From contig NZ_CP015994.1 of the NCBI RefSeq assembly GCF_002214625.1, forward strand, positions 744,001 through 808,000: 64,000 nucleotides of DNA. The letters are read 5' to 3'. This document shows, one piece after another, positions 46,377-56,664 of this stretch. Position 1 is the first letter of the stretch. Every line of letters starts with the position of its first letter. A program made the position numbers and the translations under genes. The notes beneath the pieces were generated by a model. The model was not told where the DNA came from and did not search any database. It worked only from the letters and a program-made list of their open reading frames with translations. The stretch is from Anaplasma ovis str. Haibei. Its GTDB lineage: Bacteria > Pseudomonadota > Alphaproteobacteria > Rickettsiales > Anaplasmataceae.

Positions 46377-46764
46377 CACTTAATTTTAAAAATATTTACA
46401 AACTTGACGGGGCCCATTACCAGTACCCTCACGGGCTCACGCCACAACCTGCCTGTTATTCGGCACAAAGCCTCGCAAGAGCACAGCACGGAGTCCTTGC
46501 TGTTTACGTATTGATAACGATACAGTCATTTAGTTGAGTACGGTATATACACATTTCAAGAAAGCCCCGGTGAGATGTAAGAAAAAAGTCGCTTCATATG
46601 CACACAGACAGTGGCAACACCAGCAGCACAACTAAATTAGGTGGGGTAACTTCCACCATGCATATTGGCGTTGTAAGTGCGGTGGTCAGACGCGAAAGGG
46701 GAATCCCTCCCAGCTGAGTTTCGGGAGCCCAGCACACAAATTGGTTAATATGGTTGCATGTTGC

Positions 46765-46791
46765 TTGACAATAGCGGGGATTGATTATAGC
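46765..46791 (+). promoter_or_regulatory. Promoter of rpmH-rnpA
   Basis: Perfect TTGACA (46765-46770) and TATAGC (46786-46791) with a 15-base spacer, slightly short. The leader to ATG 46821 would be about 24 bases. Confidence 0.5.
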
Positions 46792-46820
46792 CTGTGCTGT
46801 TGTTGATCCCGGTTCACATG

Positions 46821-46955
46821 ATGAAAAGGACGTTTCAGCCGAGTAGGATTGTGAGAAAGCGTAGGCACGGCTTCCGTGCCAGAATGTCCACAAGGTGGGG
46901 CAGAAAGATTCTCAACAGAAGGCGTGCTAAGGGGAGGGGCCTTTTGTGCGCTTGA
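46821..46955 (+). CDS. rpmH: 50S ribosomal protein L34 (bL34)
   Basis: 44 residues: [20 protein letters not shown], then [20 protein letters not shown], the universal L34 pattern. A second ATG directly before (46818) would add one Met. It overlaps the rnpA start by 10 bases, the conserved rpmH-rnpA arrangement. Confidence 0.95.
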   Translation: MKRTFQPSRIVRKRRHGFRARMSTRWGRKILNRRRAKGRGLLCA

Positions 46956-47320
46956 GAGGAGTGGTTACCCTGAAGAAGAGAAGGGAATTCGCGCATGCCA
47001 GGTCTGGTGGGCGCTCAGCAAGCAGCGGGGGCTTGTTATTGCAAGCTGTGGAGGACCCTGCGTGCCAGCCGGGAAGTGATGGCCCGGTGCGGGTGGGGTT
47101 TACGGTAAGTAAAAAGTCTGGGAACTCCGTGGTTAGGAATAGAATACGCAGGCGGTTACGAGTCATTGCCCAGGATGTTATATCTACCAGCGCAGCTAGG
47201 GGGTTTTATTACGTTTTTGTGAGCAGTAGTAGGCTGTCAGAAGCCGGGTTGCCGGCGCTGCAGTCTAGCCTGGTGTCATGCCTCAGGAGGTTGAGGCTGT
47301 ATGTACCAGCTCGTGACTAG
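46946..47320 (+). CDS. rnpA: Ribonuclease P protein component
   Basis: 124 residues from GTG 46946, supported by GGGGAGGGG 5-8 bases upstream (inside rpmH). The start [35 protein letters not shown] and the RNR motif [10 protein letters not shown] are typical. It helps the RNase P RNA mature tRNA 5' ends; the RNA gene was not found in this window. Confidence 0.92.
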   Translation: MRLRGVVTLKKRREFAHARSGGRSASSGGLLLQAVEDPACQPGSDGPVRVGFTVSKKSGNSVVRNRIRRRLRVIAQDVISTSAARGFYYVFVSSSRLSEAGLPALQSSLVSCLRRLRLYVPARD

Positions 47321-47334
47321 TAGAGGGGCGGCAT

Positions 47335-48654
47335 ATGGGCTTTCTTAACACTCTACTGTGCATCCCAGCCGTGACTCTGCTGCTATTTGCTGGGTTGCGC
47401 ATGTCTATCTCATCCGGTTGGCTGCAGATACGGGGGCTGCCTCTCGCAGTTTCTTCGCTCTTTACGGGTGAGAGGAAAAAATTCTCCTCCGTTGCCGCTG
47501 TGTGTGCAGTGCTAGGTGGAAATCTAGGCGTTGGCAACATTTCTGGAACCGCAGTAGCACTAAGCTCGGGGGGGCCTGGTTTTATAGTTTGGATGGTGCT
47601 GATAGTAACGGTCACCTCAATAGTAAAATACGCCAGCTGTTACATAAGCACTTCTACAAGGATACTGACAAAAAATGGCAAGATGTTCGGGGGGCCCGTG
47701 GTGTACATAAAGCACGCCCTTGGAGCAAAGTGGGCTCCATTCACCGTTGCATTTGTAACCGCAGTGTGTGCCATAACAGTTGGAAACTTGGTCCAAGTAA
47801 ATTCCCTGGCTATCCCAATGGACCTCATGGATCTGCCGCCCCTAGCTGCCGGCATGCTCGTGGCATTTGCACTCTTTTTTGTTAGTGCCTTGGGTATGAA
47901 TTTTATAGCCAAAACTGTCTCTAGCATGGTCCCAGCAATGGTTTTGCTGTACATGGCGCTGTGTCTCACTGTTCTGGTGAAGTGCTACGACAACATTTTG
48001 CCCTCTTTTACGCTAATCCTCACGAGCTTTCTTAATCTAGACAGCCTAAAAAATGGGGCAGTCCTGGCGTTCATTGCGGAAATCCTGGCCGTTGTGCAGG
48101 TCGGCGCACTACGTGGCATATTTGCGACCGATATAGGGCTGGGGTTAGAGGGAACGGTGCATTCACTGGTGCCAAACGAGTGTGACGACAAGAGGTTTGT
48201 AGCGCAACAGAGCCTGATGTCGCTAATTTCACCGTTCATCGTTGCAATCGTGGCTTTTGTTACAACCATGGTGTTGCTCACGACCGGCGTGTGGTCCAAT
48301 ACTGCACTGGAAAGCACAAATATGTGCTTCACTGCCTTTACAAGTGTTTTGGGGTCAGGCTATGTAGAGTATGCGCTACTGGGATTGATGTTCTGTTTCT
48401 CGTTCACCACAGTGCTAACATGGCTTATGTGTTCAAAGGAGGCGCTGCTGTACATTTTGGGGAGGGATGCGTACGGAAGGGCCTGGACCGCACTTTTCAT
48501 CGCCATAGCCCCCTTGGGGTCCGTGTGCACAGTCAAGCTCCTGTGGGACATTGCAGACCTTGCAATTTCACTTGCCACTATAGTAAATACTATAGGAATG
48601 CTTATAGTAGCATCGCAATATCGTGACATGTTTAAGGTTGCGCACCTGAGGTAG
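47335..48654 (+). CDS. Sodium:alanine symporter (AGCS) family amino acid carrier
   Basis: 439 residues with about ten membrane segments. The AGCS signature GGNLGVGNISGTAVALSSGGPGFIVWM (61-87) is complete, and later RGIFATDIGLGLEGTVHS matches the family pattern around the substrate/Na+ site. Likely imports alanine or glycine with Na+. GAGGGGCGGC lies before the ATG. It follows rnpA by 14 bases and may be cotranscribed. Confidence 0.92.
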   Translation: MGFLNTLLCIPAVTLLLFAGLRMSISSGWLQIRGLPLAVSSLFTGERKKFSSVAAVCAVLGGNLGVGNISGTAVALSSGGPGFIVWMVLIVTVTSIVKYASCYISTSTRILTKNGKMFGGPVVYIKHALGAKWAPFTVAFVTAVCAITVGNLVQVNSLAIPMDLMDLPPLAAGMLVAFALFFVSALGMNFIAKTVSSMVPAMVLLYMALCLTVLVKCYDNILPSFTLILTSFLNLDSLKNGAVLAFIAEILAVVQVGALRGIFATDIGLGLEGTVHSLVPNECDDKRFVAQQSLMSLISPFIVAIVAFVTTMVLLTTGVWSNTALESTNMCFTAFTSVLGSGYVEYALLGLMFCFSFTTVLTWLMCSKEALLYILGRDAYGRAWTALFIAIAPLGSVCTVKLLWDIADLAISLATIVNTIGMLIVASQYRDMFKVAHLR

Positions 48655-48767
48655 TTCTGCCCAAGTATTCCATACGCTACCACAGTATTAGCGGCTGCAC
48701 ATCTGTGCAAAAAAGTGCTGCGGGGCTAATAAATTAAGCTAGGGCCGTGCTTTTTGCGGTACTACCG

Positions 48768-48781
48768 GTAACCATGGTTAC
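48768..48781. repeat. 14-base perfect palindrome between convergent genes
   Basis: GTAACCATGGTTAC reads the same on both strands and lies 2 bases beyond the comEC stop, in the 129-base spacer between the convergent AGCS and comEC genes. No T-run follows on either side, so a terminator is unlikely; it could be a protein-binding site. Confidence 0.5.
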
Positions 48782-48783
48782 GC

Positions 48784-50964
48784 TCAGGGTGTGTCACGTT
48801 TAAAACCGTTACAAAGAGGCGCTGAACCGCGCGCATTTTTGTTTCCCACAGTGCATTTCGCACACCTCCCTTGAACAAAACTTGCCGCATTTGCGTGCCA
48901 CGGCCTTTCGGTGCGCGCACTTTCTACCCTAACCGAGGAGCTACTGAGCGATACATGGTGCACCCCATGTTTCTTGACGTCATCATAAGTAATATGAGGT
49001 ACATGGCTGCATGGCACCGGGTAGTGCAGGCCGGACCCGGTGTATATTACCAAATCCGCCTCCGAACAGCGTTGTAAGATAAACTCAGTATCGCAGGAAA
49101 TTAGCACTCTATTATCGTATACGCAACTGCCTGCCATACATATCAGCTTCTTCCCCTGACCAAAATAGCCTCCCATTGATGATTTTAGGCTGCCCATTTC
49201 CCGCGCCCACGCGGAGTAAGCAAACCCTCTCGTGCTCCCCCTCCTCATTGCAAAATACAGCCGGCCATCACCCTCTTTCACAGCCACCCCACCAACGCTA
49301 CAAAGGACATCCGGAGTCTTGTAAGAAAGCGCGAGTAGAAACCCAGACAAAACAAAAAGCAAACCCAATATTATTCTTGTGACCCCACGACACCAGCTGA
49401 ATGCTAGCAATCCGAGTGTCATAAATAGCACAGAACTGGGAGGAATGCTGCGCACGGTTGGCGCTAACCACTCAGCTTTTGCAGCATAATGGGCAATATA
49501 TAAAATCAGACCTACAGACGCTTCCAACGGGCGAGACACTAACGAACCGGCGGATAGGCAGCCTGCTATCACGTATACGAGGCCCAGCGGTATCACTACA
49601 AACGCTGTAAGCGGGATAGCAACGATATTCGATATTACTCCAACTATGGAGAAGTAGTTGAAGTGGTACACAACATACGGGGCAGTTGCAATGCTGGCAA
49701 CCAAAGAGCCTGAGGTTGCCGCGGTAATGTACCTCACAACACTACGTGCAGATATTACCCTGCTTATGTCAAAACCTCCAGCCAGCGCCACAACAGCGGC
49801 AAACGACATTTGAAAACTGGGTAGCAAGATTGTCTCAGGAGTGAGCAATAGTATGATAGACGCGGCAAGAGATATGGAGCGCAATCCGCTGTTAGGTCTG
49901 TCGACTATTATCCCAACAAAAGTTAGGGTTACCATGATAAATGCCCTGCAGGCCGAAACTGGCATACCGGAAATAAGTAGGTAGCAAAAACTTGCAATAA
50001 TGGCTGCAACCGCAGCAAACTTTTTTATGTTATGTTTGAGGGTTATAGTTTCGGAGAGAACAAAGATATTTCTGGTGAGTATGAATGAGATACCAGCAAC
50101 GAAAGATAGATGCAGTCCAGAAATTGCGAACAGATGCGAAAGCCCGGAATTTCTTATATCTTCTAGTATCTCACTTCTGATACCAAGCCTTTTGCCGACT
50201 AGCAGCGCCGCCATTATTTCGGCGCAATCTCGCTGAAGGCCAGAAACAAGTCTTGTATAGATCTTGTCTCTGATTCTCTCTACCCATTCCTTGAACCCTA
50301 CTTTGCCGCGTCGTTCATGCAACTTGACCTGGGAGGTCGTAAAACCGACCGCATCAATGCCTCTGAAGTACGCAACCCGGGCAAAGTCGTAGCCGTGTTT
50401 AGACGCGGAAACAAGCGGTGGGTGCATAACTCCAGAAAATGTCAATATGTCTCCAGGTCTTATCGAAGGATCGATTGTGGTTCTTGCAGCAAGTCTTACA
50501 CATATGCCCTGAACCCTGTCGCTTGTTACATTACACACTAGAAGTTGGGCATACCCGGGCTTATGGTTAATCTCCTTCAGTAGCCCAGTAGCACCGTTGA
50601 CGTACACCCGCCGAAATGTGGAAATGGGCGGCTTTTTGGGAAAGAGTAATGTGGTCCTGCAGTATGCACTGATAAACCCCAGCGCCCCAAACGCCACAAT
50701 CAGCAGCGGCAAGAATCTTGTATTGGCCAGCGTAAGAAAAAAAAGAGCCACTGTTGCGCAAGCCACAAGTGCTGCCAGTGTAAAACTTGGCTCGTGTTTT
50801 AGGGAGAAATACAGTAGGATACCCGCAGCTTGCAACGCTGGAATCCATATCACAAAATCGCAGGCCTGAGATATGAACGCACCGATAGTCAGTTGCCAAA
50901 ACTCCCTTATGCGGAACAGTCCGACTGCTGGCTGCATTGCGTTAACGGTAAGGCCAAAGATCAT
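48784..50964 (-). CDS. comEC: ComEC/Rec2-family membrane protein
   Basis: 726 residues. N-terminal membrane segments and a DUF4131-like soluble part (GDILTFSGVMHPPL) precede the competence core: ALLVGKRLGIRSEILEDIRNSGLSHLFAISGLHLSFVAG and PVSACRAFIMVTLTFVG, with about ten membrane segments. The C-terminal about 190 residues lack a metallo-beta-lactamase HXHXDH motif. In competent bacteria ComEC carries DNA across the inner membrane; no other competence genes are nearby. ATG 50964 has no clear Shine-Dalgarno; ATG 50937 is an alternative. Confidence 0.88.
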   Translation of the reverse strand: MIFGLTVNAMQPAVGLFRIREFWQLTIGAFISQACDFVIWIPALQAAGILLYFSLKHEPSFTLAALVACATVALFFLTLANTRFLPLLIVAFGALGFISAYCRTTLLFPKKPPISTFRRVYVNGATGLLKEINHKPGYAQLLVCNVTSDRVQGICVRLAARTTIDPSIRPGDILTFSGVMHPPLVSASKHGYDFARVAYFRGIDAVGFTTSQVKLHERRGKVGFKEWVERIRDKIYTRLVSGLQRDCAEIMAALLVGKRLGIRSEILEDIRNSGLSHLFAISGLHLSFVAGISFILTRNIFVLSETITLKHNIKKFAAVAAIIASFCYLLISGMPVSACRAFIMVTLTFVGIIVDRPNSGLRSISLAASIILLLTPETILLPSFQMSFAAVVALAGGFDISRVISARSVVRYITAATSGSLVASIATAPYVVYHFNYFSIVGVISNIVAIPLTAFVVIPLGLVYVIAGCLSAGSLVSRPLEASVGLILYIAHYAAKAEWLAPTVRSIPPSSVLFMTLGLLAFSWCRGVTRIILGLLFVLSGFLLALSYKTPDVLCSVGGVAVKEGDGRLYFAMRRGSTRGFAYSAWAREMGSLKSSMGGYFGQGKKLICMAGSCVYDNRVLISCDTEFILQRCSEADLVIYTGSGLHYPVPCSHVPHITYDDVKKHGVHHVSLSSSSVRVESARTERPWHANAASFVQGRCAKCTVGNKNARGSAPLCNGFKRDTP

Positions 50965-51260
50965 TATTGGATTAAAATCTTAAGAATTCAAGCCTTACAA
51001 TGCCGAGCCAATTCCTAAGTTATGCGTCCCGTAACAGCCCATCCCCAGCCAGACATGTCTCACCAAAGCGAGATTCACCACCAGTCCATGAAAAGGCCTC
51101 TCGGCTGTACTGAAGCTGCTACTTACCTCCTCCACACATCTAGACCATATACACCCCGCGTGGCAGTGGTCTGCAGTCCGTGCAAGTAAGAGTGGCCACG
51201 TTCCGCACCTAGCTAATAAAAGCAACGTGCCTAACACAAGTCCACCCCTGCAGACGACTG

Positions 51261-53627
51261 TTAATCAGTTCTAAGCTCACCCCCAAGTTTTTGCGCTACC
51301 AGGGCTATAATGCGCTCAGATACGTCTTTAATCTCCGATTCAGTCATGGTGCCCACTTTTGACATCATCACAACAGCAATAGCGATAGACACCTTGCCTT
51401 CGGGTATGTTATCCCCACAGTAGACATCAAAAACCGAAACTTCCGCCACGCCGGGGGCACAACCTACTACGTCAACCAAAGCTTGAGATTGTACTCCTTT
51501 GTCCAACACAAATGCAAAATCCCTCTTTACTGGCTGGTACTTGTGCACCAAAAATTCGTCTTCTGTTGCGAGATCTTCATCCACAATCGGGATGCGGGAT
51601 ACAAATATTTCAAAACACGCAGCGGTAGATCGCATTTCAAAAAAACTAATGAGGTCGGGGTGCAGCTCACCAACATATCCGCACAATATGCCGCGAAAGT
51701 ACACATCTGCCGATCGCGCCGGGTGCATATAATTCCTGTCACAGCTTCTGAACCCAACCTCCCGATTATCAACACCGAGTTGGGCAAGTACCTGTAAAAC
51801 GTCACACTTTGCATCAAAAAAATCAAATTTTCTGGTGGCGCCGTGAGGATTGCGCGGAACGTTATCACCGGAACGTACGCCACATATCGAGCGCTCGCTC
51901 TCATCAAGAAGCCTATAAACCTCCCCAAGCTCGAAAATCGTTACACTCTCACACCCACACGCTTGATTGCTCGCGGTTGCTTGTAGCAAATTGGGCAAAA
52001 GAGTCGGGCGCATGACATCAAACTTGTTGCTTACCGGGTTTTCTATGCACAAGTCTTCAACACAATATCCAAGTTTTTTCGCGACAGCGCCGCTCATGAA
52101 GGACCACGTAACAACCTCTGTAAGCCCAGCAGATAGCATGACCAGACTTAACTTGTCGTCGTAATTACGCCCCCTAGGGCCCGCAATACACGGCACAACG
52201 GGCTGCTCATTAACTTTGTCATACCCGTGCATGCGCAGCACTTCCTCCACAACATCGAAGGAAGAGCGCACATCAGCCAACCTCCAAGATGGTACCGAGA
52301 CCTCCCACTGATGATCCTTGTCGGTATTAACATCAAAGCCCAAAGCCGTTAATACGCTCAGAATTTCTTCGCGCTCAATTTTTACACTACCTATAACGCC
52401 CACGGAATCTGGATTGAAGCTTATCACCCTGCCCTCAGAAAAAGGTGCTTCACCGCACACCACAACGTCGGATGCGACGCCGCCGCAGTACTTTACAATC
52501 ATATGTGACGCGAAATCCAGGCCAAGTTTAACGCACCCAGGATCGGTAAATCTCTCAAATCTGTAGCTGGAATCTGTAGATAGTTTGAGTATCCTGGCCG
52601 ACATTGCAATATCGACCGGATCATACCACGCGGATTCAAGAAATATATTTTCAGAATCCAATGTACACCCACTCAGGGCCGATCCTATGACGCCCGCAAC
52701 GCAGTGCACAACTCCGGCACCGTCTGTCACCACCAAATTGTCTTTGCTAAGGGTGTATTTCTTCCCGTCAAGCGCGTGAAAATCTGTGTTAGATGACGCA
52801 CCGACAACCAGCTTGCCGCCTTGTATCTTGTCGGCATCATATGCATGCATCGGCCTGTTGAGGACCAGCATAACATAATTTACTATGTCAACAACGCATG
52901 AGATGGTCTTGACGCCGGCGGATATCAGGCGATCTCTAATCCACCTAGGTGAGTTCCCAGTGTTTTTTATGGACTTAATATACCTGCCCATAAGCATGCC
53001 AGCAGAGCGCATTTCAGCTTTTATTGGAGAACGCCCAAAAGTCTCTAGGTTGTCCACAGGCAGTGGCCTAAAAGCCCCAACCCCAGCAGCAACTAACTCT
53101 CTGGCAATGCCACGAAGGCCTAGGCAATCCCCCCGGTTTGGTGTGACACCAACCTCAATCACAGCTCCGGACAGAAAAAAGCTATCTCCCACTTCATAGT
53201 CAGAACTCGGGAGGTCCAATATACCGGAATCTTGGGCCCTCCACCCTTGGACGCCTAGTTCATCAGCCGAACAAAGCATACCATGGCTTTTCACACCCCT
53301 GAGCACTGCCTCAACGATCGCGGGACCACCATTGGGCATCACCGCACCGCAGCGCGCCAGTACAGACAGCATGCCCTCCCTGACGTTGGGTGCGCCACAC
53401 ACCACCTGCATGTGGCTTGTGCCGTCAAAAACCTCACAGACTTTCAGCCTATCAGCCGAGGGATGGGGCTTAACTGTACCAACCCTGGCGACCACGAATG
53501 GAACTGGGTCCCGACATTCGTGCAACAACTCTGCCTCGATACCCAAGCGAGAGAGCTCATCCGCAACTGCACCGGCCGACCACTTAGTATCCAAATGGTC
53601 CAGAAGCCAGGAATATGCGAATCTCAC
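51261..53627 (-). CDS. pheT: Phenylalanine--tRNA ligase beta subunit
   Basis: 788 residues from GTG 53627 with GAGGG 7 bases upstream. Domain order is standard: MRFAYSWLLDHLDTKW start, tRNA-binding OB-fold (VVARVGTVKPHPSADRLKVCEV at 46-67), B3/B4 editing domain, B5, the catalytic-like core, and a C-terminal anticodon-binding FDX-ACB domain (HKYQPVKRDFAFVL). It acts with PheS, which is not adjacent. It begins 3 bases after the rplQ stop, an unusual position at the end of the ribosomal protein block. Confidence 0.96.
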   Translation of the reverse strand: MRFAYSWLLDHLDTKWSAGAVADELSRLGIEAELLHECRDPVPFVVARVGTVKPHPSADRLKVCEVFDGTSHMQVVCGAPNVREGMLSVLARCGAVMPNGGPAIVEAVLRGVKSHGMLCSADELGVQGWRAQDSGILDLPSSDYEVGDSFFLSGAVIEVGVTPNRGDCLGLRGIARELVAAGVGAFRPLPVDNLETFGRSPIKAEMRSAGMLMGRYIKSIKNTGNSPRWIRDRLISAGVKTISCVVDIVNYVMLVLNRPMHAYDADKIQGGKLVVGASSNTDFHALDGKKYTLSKDNLVVTDGAGVVHCVAGVIGSALSGCTLDSENIFLESAWYDPVDIAMSARILKLSTDSSYRFERFTDPGCVKLGLDFASHMIVKYCGGVASDVVVCGEAPFSEGRVISFNPDSVGVIGSVKIEREEILSVLTALGFDVNTDKDHQWEVSVPSWRLADVRSSFDVVEEVLRMHGYDKVNEQPVVPCIAGPRGRNYDDKLSLVMLSAGLTEVVTWSFMSGAVAKKLGYCVEDLCIENPVSNKFDVMRPTLLPNLLQATASNQACGCESVTIFELGEVYRLLDESERSICGVRSGDNVPRNPHGATRKFDFFDAKCDVLQVLAQLGVDNREVGFRSCDRNYMHPARSADVYFRGILCGYVGELHPDLISFFEMRSTAACFEIFVSRIPIVDEDLATEDEFLVHKYQPVKRDFAFVLDKGVQSQALVDVVGCAPGVAEVSVFDVYCGDNIPEGKVSIAIAVVMMSKVGTMTESEIKDVSERIIALVAQKLGGELRTD

Positions 53628-53630
53628 AGG

Positions 53631-54035
53631 TTAGCCCTCAACCGCCTTTTTAGGCTCTCCCTCTTTTCTGTCCACAAATTCCATAATTGCAACTGGAGCA
53701 CAATCGCCCGCGCGGAACCCGTTCTTCAAAATTCGGGTATAGCCACCAGGACGCCGGGCATAGCGTTTTGCCAGCACGTCTAACAGCTTGTTAACTGCAT
53801 CCAAGTCCCCACCCATCCTGGAAAGCAAAAGCCTACGGCCGCGGACCGGGTCCTGCTTTGCAAGCCTCCGTGCAATGGTGACCAGCCTCTCCACAAAGGG
53901 CCTTAAGTCTTTTGCCTTCGCGACCGTGGTAACAATACGCTCGTGACGAATCAGCGACACCGCAAGATTAGCCAACATAGACAACCTATGCGCCGTAGGA
54001 CGGGAGAACTTTCTACAATTTACACCATGCCTCAT
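53631..54035 (-). CDS. rplQ: 50S ribosomal protein L17 (bL17)
   Basis: 134 residues, N-terminus [20 protein letters not shown] and [23 protein letters not shown] are diagnostic. The C-terminus has a short basic extension. Last ribosomal gene of the alpha operon, followed closely by pheT. Confidence 0.97.
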   Translation of the reverse strand: MRHGVNCRKFSRPTAHRLSMLANLAVSLIRHERIVTTVAKAKDLRPFVERLVTIARRLAKQDPVRGRRLLLSRMGGDLDAVNKLLDVLAKRYARRPGGYTRILKNGFRAGDCAPVAIMEFVDRKEGEPKKAVEG

Positions 54036-54074
54036 TACAGACCCTCACCCACAACCATATGCAAAGGACCCACA

Positions 54075-55175
54075 CTAATCCTCACTATACTGCTTACTAA
54101 GATTCTCGATAGACTCAGGCGGCCAATTAGGAACCTTCATGCCAAGGTGAAGGTTCATGCTGGCCAAGACCTCATTTATTTCATTCAGAGACTTTCTACC
54201 AAAATTGGGAGTGCGCAACATGTCAGACTCTGTTTTTTGCACAAGGTCACCTATGTACGTTATGTTGTCATTTTTCAAACAGTTGTGGGACCTCACAGAA
54301 AGCTCCAGCTCATCAACCTTGCGCAGTAGATTATGATCATATGGGAGCGCCCCCTCCTCTTTATCAACCTTCTTCCTGGACTCTCCCTCAATCTCCTCAG
54401 AGCCTATGAACGACTGCAGCTGATCTTGCAGTACCCTGGCAGAAACGGCCACGGCCTCGTCCGGAGATATAGAGCCATCCGTCTCAACAGAGAGAACAAG
54501 CCTATCGTAGTCAGTAAACTGACCTATCCTACTGCTCTCGATCCTAAATGCAACCTTTTTTACCGGACTATAGAGCGCATTGGTTGCAATGAACCCAGAA
54601 CCTACTTCACTGGCAGCACCAGATCTGGAGGCCGCTCTGTATTCAGAAGCGGGAACATAGCCTTTTCCGCTGTTCACATATATCTTCATGCTAAAGTCAA
54701 CATCCTTGCCCAAAGTGCAGATATGCAAATCCTTGTTCAGGATCACACAACCCTCAGAGTCACCTATAGCGGCCGCCGTGATCTCCCCAGGACCTTTGGC
54801 AACAAGACGTAAAACTCTGGATTCGGAAGTCAAAAGCTTTACCCTCAACATGCTGAGGTTGAGCACCAAATCCGCAACGTCCTCCCGAACTCCAGATAGG
54901 GACGTGAGTTCGTGCGACACACCCTCAACCTCTATCCCGTATACAGCGAACCCCCTCAGGGAAGACATCATGACACGCCTGAGCGCGTTACCCAAGGTGA
55001 GGGCAAACCCGCTCTCCAGGGGCTCCACAATCAACTCAGCAGAACGTGATACATCGCCATCACCCACAACCTTTATGGAAGAAGGTCTGGTCAGTTTATC
55101 CCAGTGATCAGAGATCGAGAACTCGCTGCCATAACACAAGCCAACGGAGCCCCCCCCACTATCAGAAATCGCCAT
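54075..55175 (-). CDS. rpoA: RNA polymerase alpha subunit
   Basis: 366 residues, a little longer than usual because of a glycine-rich N-terminal extension. [20 protein letters not shown] is the dimerisation signature; the C-terminal domain (about 285-366) has [23 protein letters not shown] and the [19 protein letters not shown] helix that contacts UP elements and activators. ATG 55175 follows GAGAG. An 8-base G run lies in codons 6-8. Confidence 0.97.
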   Translation of the reverse strand: MAISDSGGGSVGLCYGSEFSISDHWDKLTRPSSIKVVGDGDVSRSAELIVEPLESGFALTLGNALRRVMMSSLRGFAVYGIEVEGVSHELTSLSGVREDVADLVLNLSMLRVKLLTSESRVLRLVAKGPGEITAAAIGDSEGCVILNKDLHICTLGKDVDFSMKIYVNSGKGYVPASEYRAASRSGAASEVGSGFIATNALYSPVKKVAFRIESSRIGQFTDYDRLVLSVETDGSISPDEAVAVSARVLQDQLQSFIGSEEIEGESRKKVDKEEGALPYDHNLLRKVDELELSVRSHNCLKNDNITYIGDLVQKTESDMLRTPNFGRKSLNEINEVLASMNLHLGMKVPNWPPESIENLSKQYSED

Positions 55176-55195
55176 AAATCTCTCGCAAACAAAAA

Positions 55196-55570
55196 CTATA
55201 CCCTGCGCCTCTTCGGCAGCTTACACCCATTGTGAGGGAGTTTAGTAGTATCCCTTATGGACGTAACGTTGAGGTTACACGTCTGAACCGCCCTGATGGC
55301 AGCTTCCCTACCAGCACCAGGACCGGATATGCACACTGACACTGTCCTCATACCATTCCGCTCAACAACGGCCTTAACCGCTCTTGCCACTGTCTCCTGA
55401 GCAGCATAAGGGGTCGCCTTCTTGGAGCCTTTAAAGCTACAGGCCCCGGCTGAGGTAGTGACAAGAACATGCCCCTGCTGATCAGCAATCGTCACAATCA
55501 CGTTGTTGTATGTGGCATAGATGTGCACCCTGCCCACAACAACGTTTCTCCTTTTCTTAACTACCGCCAT
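55196..55570 (-). CDS. rpsK: 30S ribosomal protein S11 (uS11)
   Basis: 124 residues: [39 protein letters not shown] and [15 protein letters not shown], ending [12 protein letters not shown]. Part of the alpha operon rpsM-rpsK-rpoA-rplQ; it helps form the platform of the small subunit. Confidence 0.97.
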   Translation of the reverse strand: MAVVKKRRNVVVGRVHIYATYNNVIVTIADQQGHVLVTTSAGACSFKGSKKATPYAAQETVARAVKAVVERNGMRTVSVCISGPGAGREAAIRAVQTCNLNVTSIRDTTKLPHNGCKLPKRRRV

Positions 55571-55579
55571 ATAACCCTA

Positions 55580-55951
55580 TCACCCCTTCTTGACAGCAAC
55601 GGCCAGCCTGGTGCCGCCTTTACGGGTCCTAGCATTCGTGTGCGTCCTCTGACCGCGCACAGGAAGCTTCTTCCTATGACGCAAGCCCCTATAGCAACCT
55701 ATGTCCATAAGAAACTTGATATTCATAGCTACCTCTTTCCTCAGGTCAGCCTCAACAACACAGCCAGACCTTATGAAGTTTCTGATCTTAACCACATCTT
55801 CGTCGCTAAGGGAGGATACGAGAACATCCTCTCCTATACCACAGCCCTCGCAAATCTTACTGGCCAGGGACGGACCGATACCGTATATGTACGTCAAGGC
55901 AACTACAACACGCTTATTTACGGGGACATTAACCCCACCTATACGCGCCAC
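55580..55951 (-). CDS. rpsM: 30S ribosomal protein S13 (uS13)
   Basis: 123 residues from GTG 55951: [40 protein letters not shown] and TNARTRKGG near the C-terminus. Start of the alpha operon part; rpmJ, often found just before it, is absent. Confidence 0.97.
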
Positions 55952-56013
55952 TAAGAACCCCTACAAAAACACCAGCGGAACCCTTGTATAGCAAATGTAC
56001 CACTCACCGTCAA

Positions 56014-56664
56014 CTAGTTATTTGGAACATCAACTATATCCCTTATGGCCTGAAACACTTCGTCTACAGATCTATTGCTGTCTACTCTAGTTACCAGCTT
56101 TCCGTAGTACTTCTCCAACTCTCCTATAACGGATTCATACTCTAAAATTCTGTGCTTTATTGTTTCCGTTACATCGTCATTCCTACTGATATAATCACGA
56201 CAACCACACTCATCGCACACCGTTGTGCCGAAGCTCACGTTCGACACCTTGCCACAACCCTTGCATATCAAGCGCCCACGCAACCTGTATTCTATAACTT
56301 CCGCATCTACCTCTAATTTTATCACAGCGTCGATTCCGCAATCTATTAATTGTAGAATGACCGTCAAAAACTCGGCCTGACGCAGATTTCTTGGAAACCC
56401 ATCAAGTAGAAACCCCCGCCTAACTTTTCTGAGCTTTCTGAACAAGATCTCACACACAAGTGCATCATCGACGAGGAGACCCGAGCGCATCACGTTTTCC
56501 ACCTCTTTGCCTATCTCAGTGTGCTCGCGAACCTCGCTGCGTAGTAAGTCACCCATGGACACCACTTGCAGACCGTCTAAATACCCGGCCAGCATGCGCG
56601 CCTGCGTTCCCTTACCAGAGCCGGGAGCCCCTAAGATGAGCAGGTTTATTTTACTTTTTTCCAT
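56014..56664 (-). CDS. adk: Adenylate kinase
   Basis: 216 residues from ATG 56664. P-loop GAPGSGKGTQ (12-21), GFLLDGFPRNLRQAEFL, and a LID domain with two Cys pairs (CKGCG and CDECG), the zinc-binding long form. It interconverts ATP, AMP and ADP. It overlaps the secY 3' end by 19 bases. Confidence 0.96.
   Translation of the reverse strand: MEKSKINLLILGAPGSGKGTQARMLAGYLDGLQVVSMGDLLRSEVREHTEIGKEVENVMRSGLLVDDALVCEILFRKLRKVRRGFLLDGFPRNLRQAEFLTVILQLIDCGIDAVIKLEVDAEVIEYRLRGRLICKGCGKVSNVSFGTTVCDECGCRDYISRNDDVTETIKHRILEYESVIGELEKYYGKLVTRVDSNRSVDEVFQAIRDIVDVPNN

Larger units (their letters stand above)
46309..46820. other. Divergent intergenic region between aaap and rpmH
   Basis: About 510 bases holding the aaap promoter with its poly(T) tract (46348-46376) and the rpmH promoter (46765-46791). 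The middle (about 46400-46750) shows no gene; it contains a short inverted repeat around GGGAATCCC near 46700. Confidence 0.5.

Noticed and set aside
50965-51260. Possible structured RNA in the comEC-pheT gap
   Set aside because: No conserved SRP, RNase P, 6S or tmRNA motif and no tRNA T-loop could be found by eye.
55150-55157. Eight-base C/G run in the rpoA N-terminal codons as a frameshift switch
   Set aside because: rpoA is essential and the run encodes glycines; no evidence for programmed variation.
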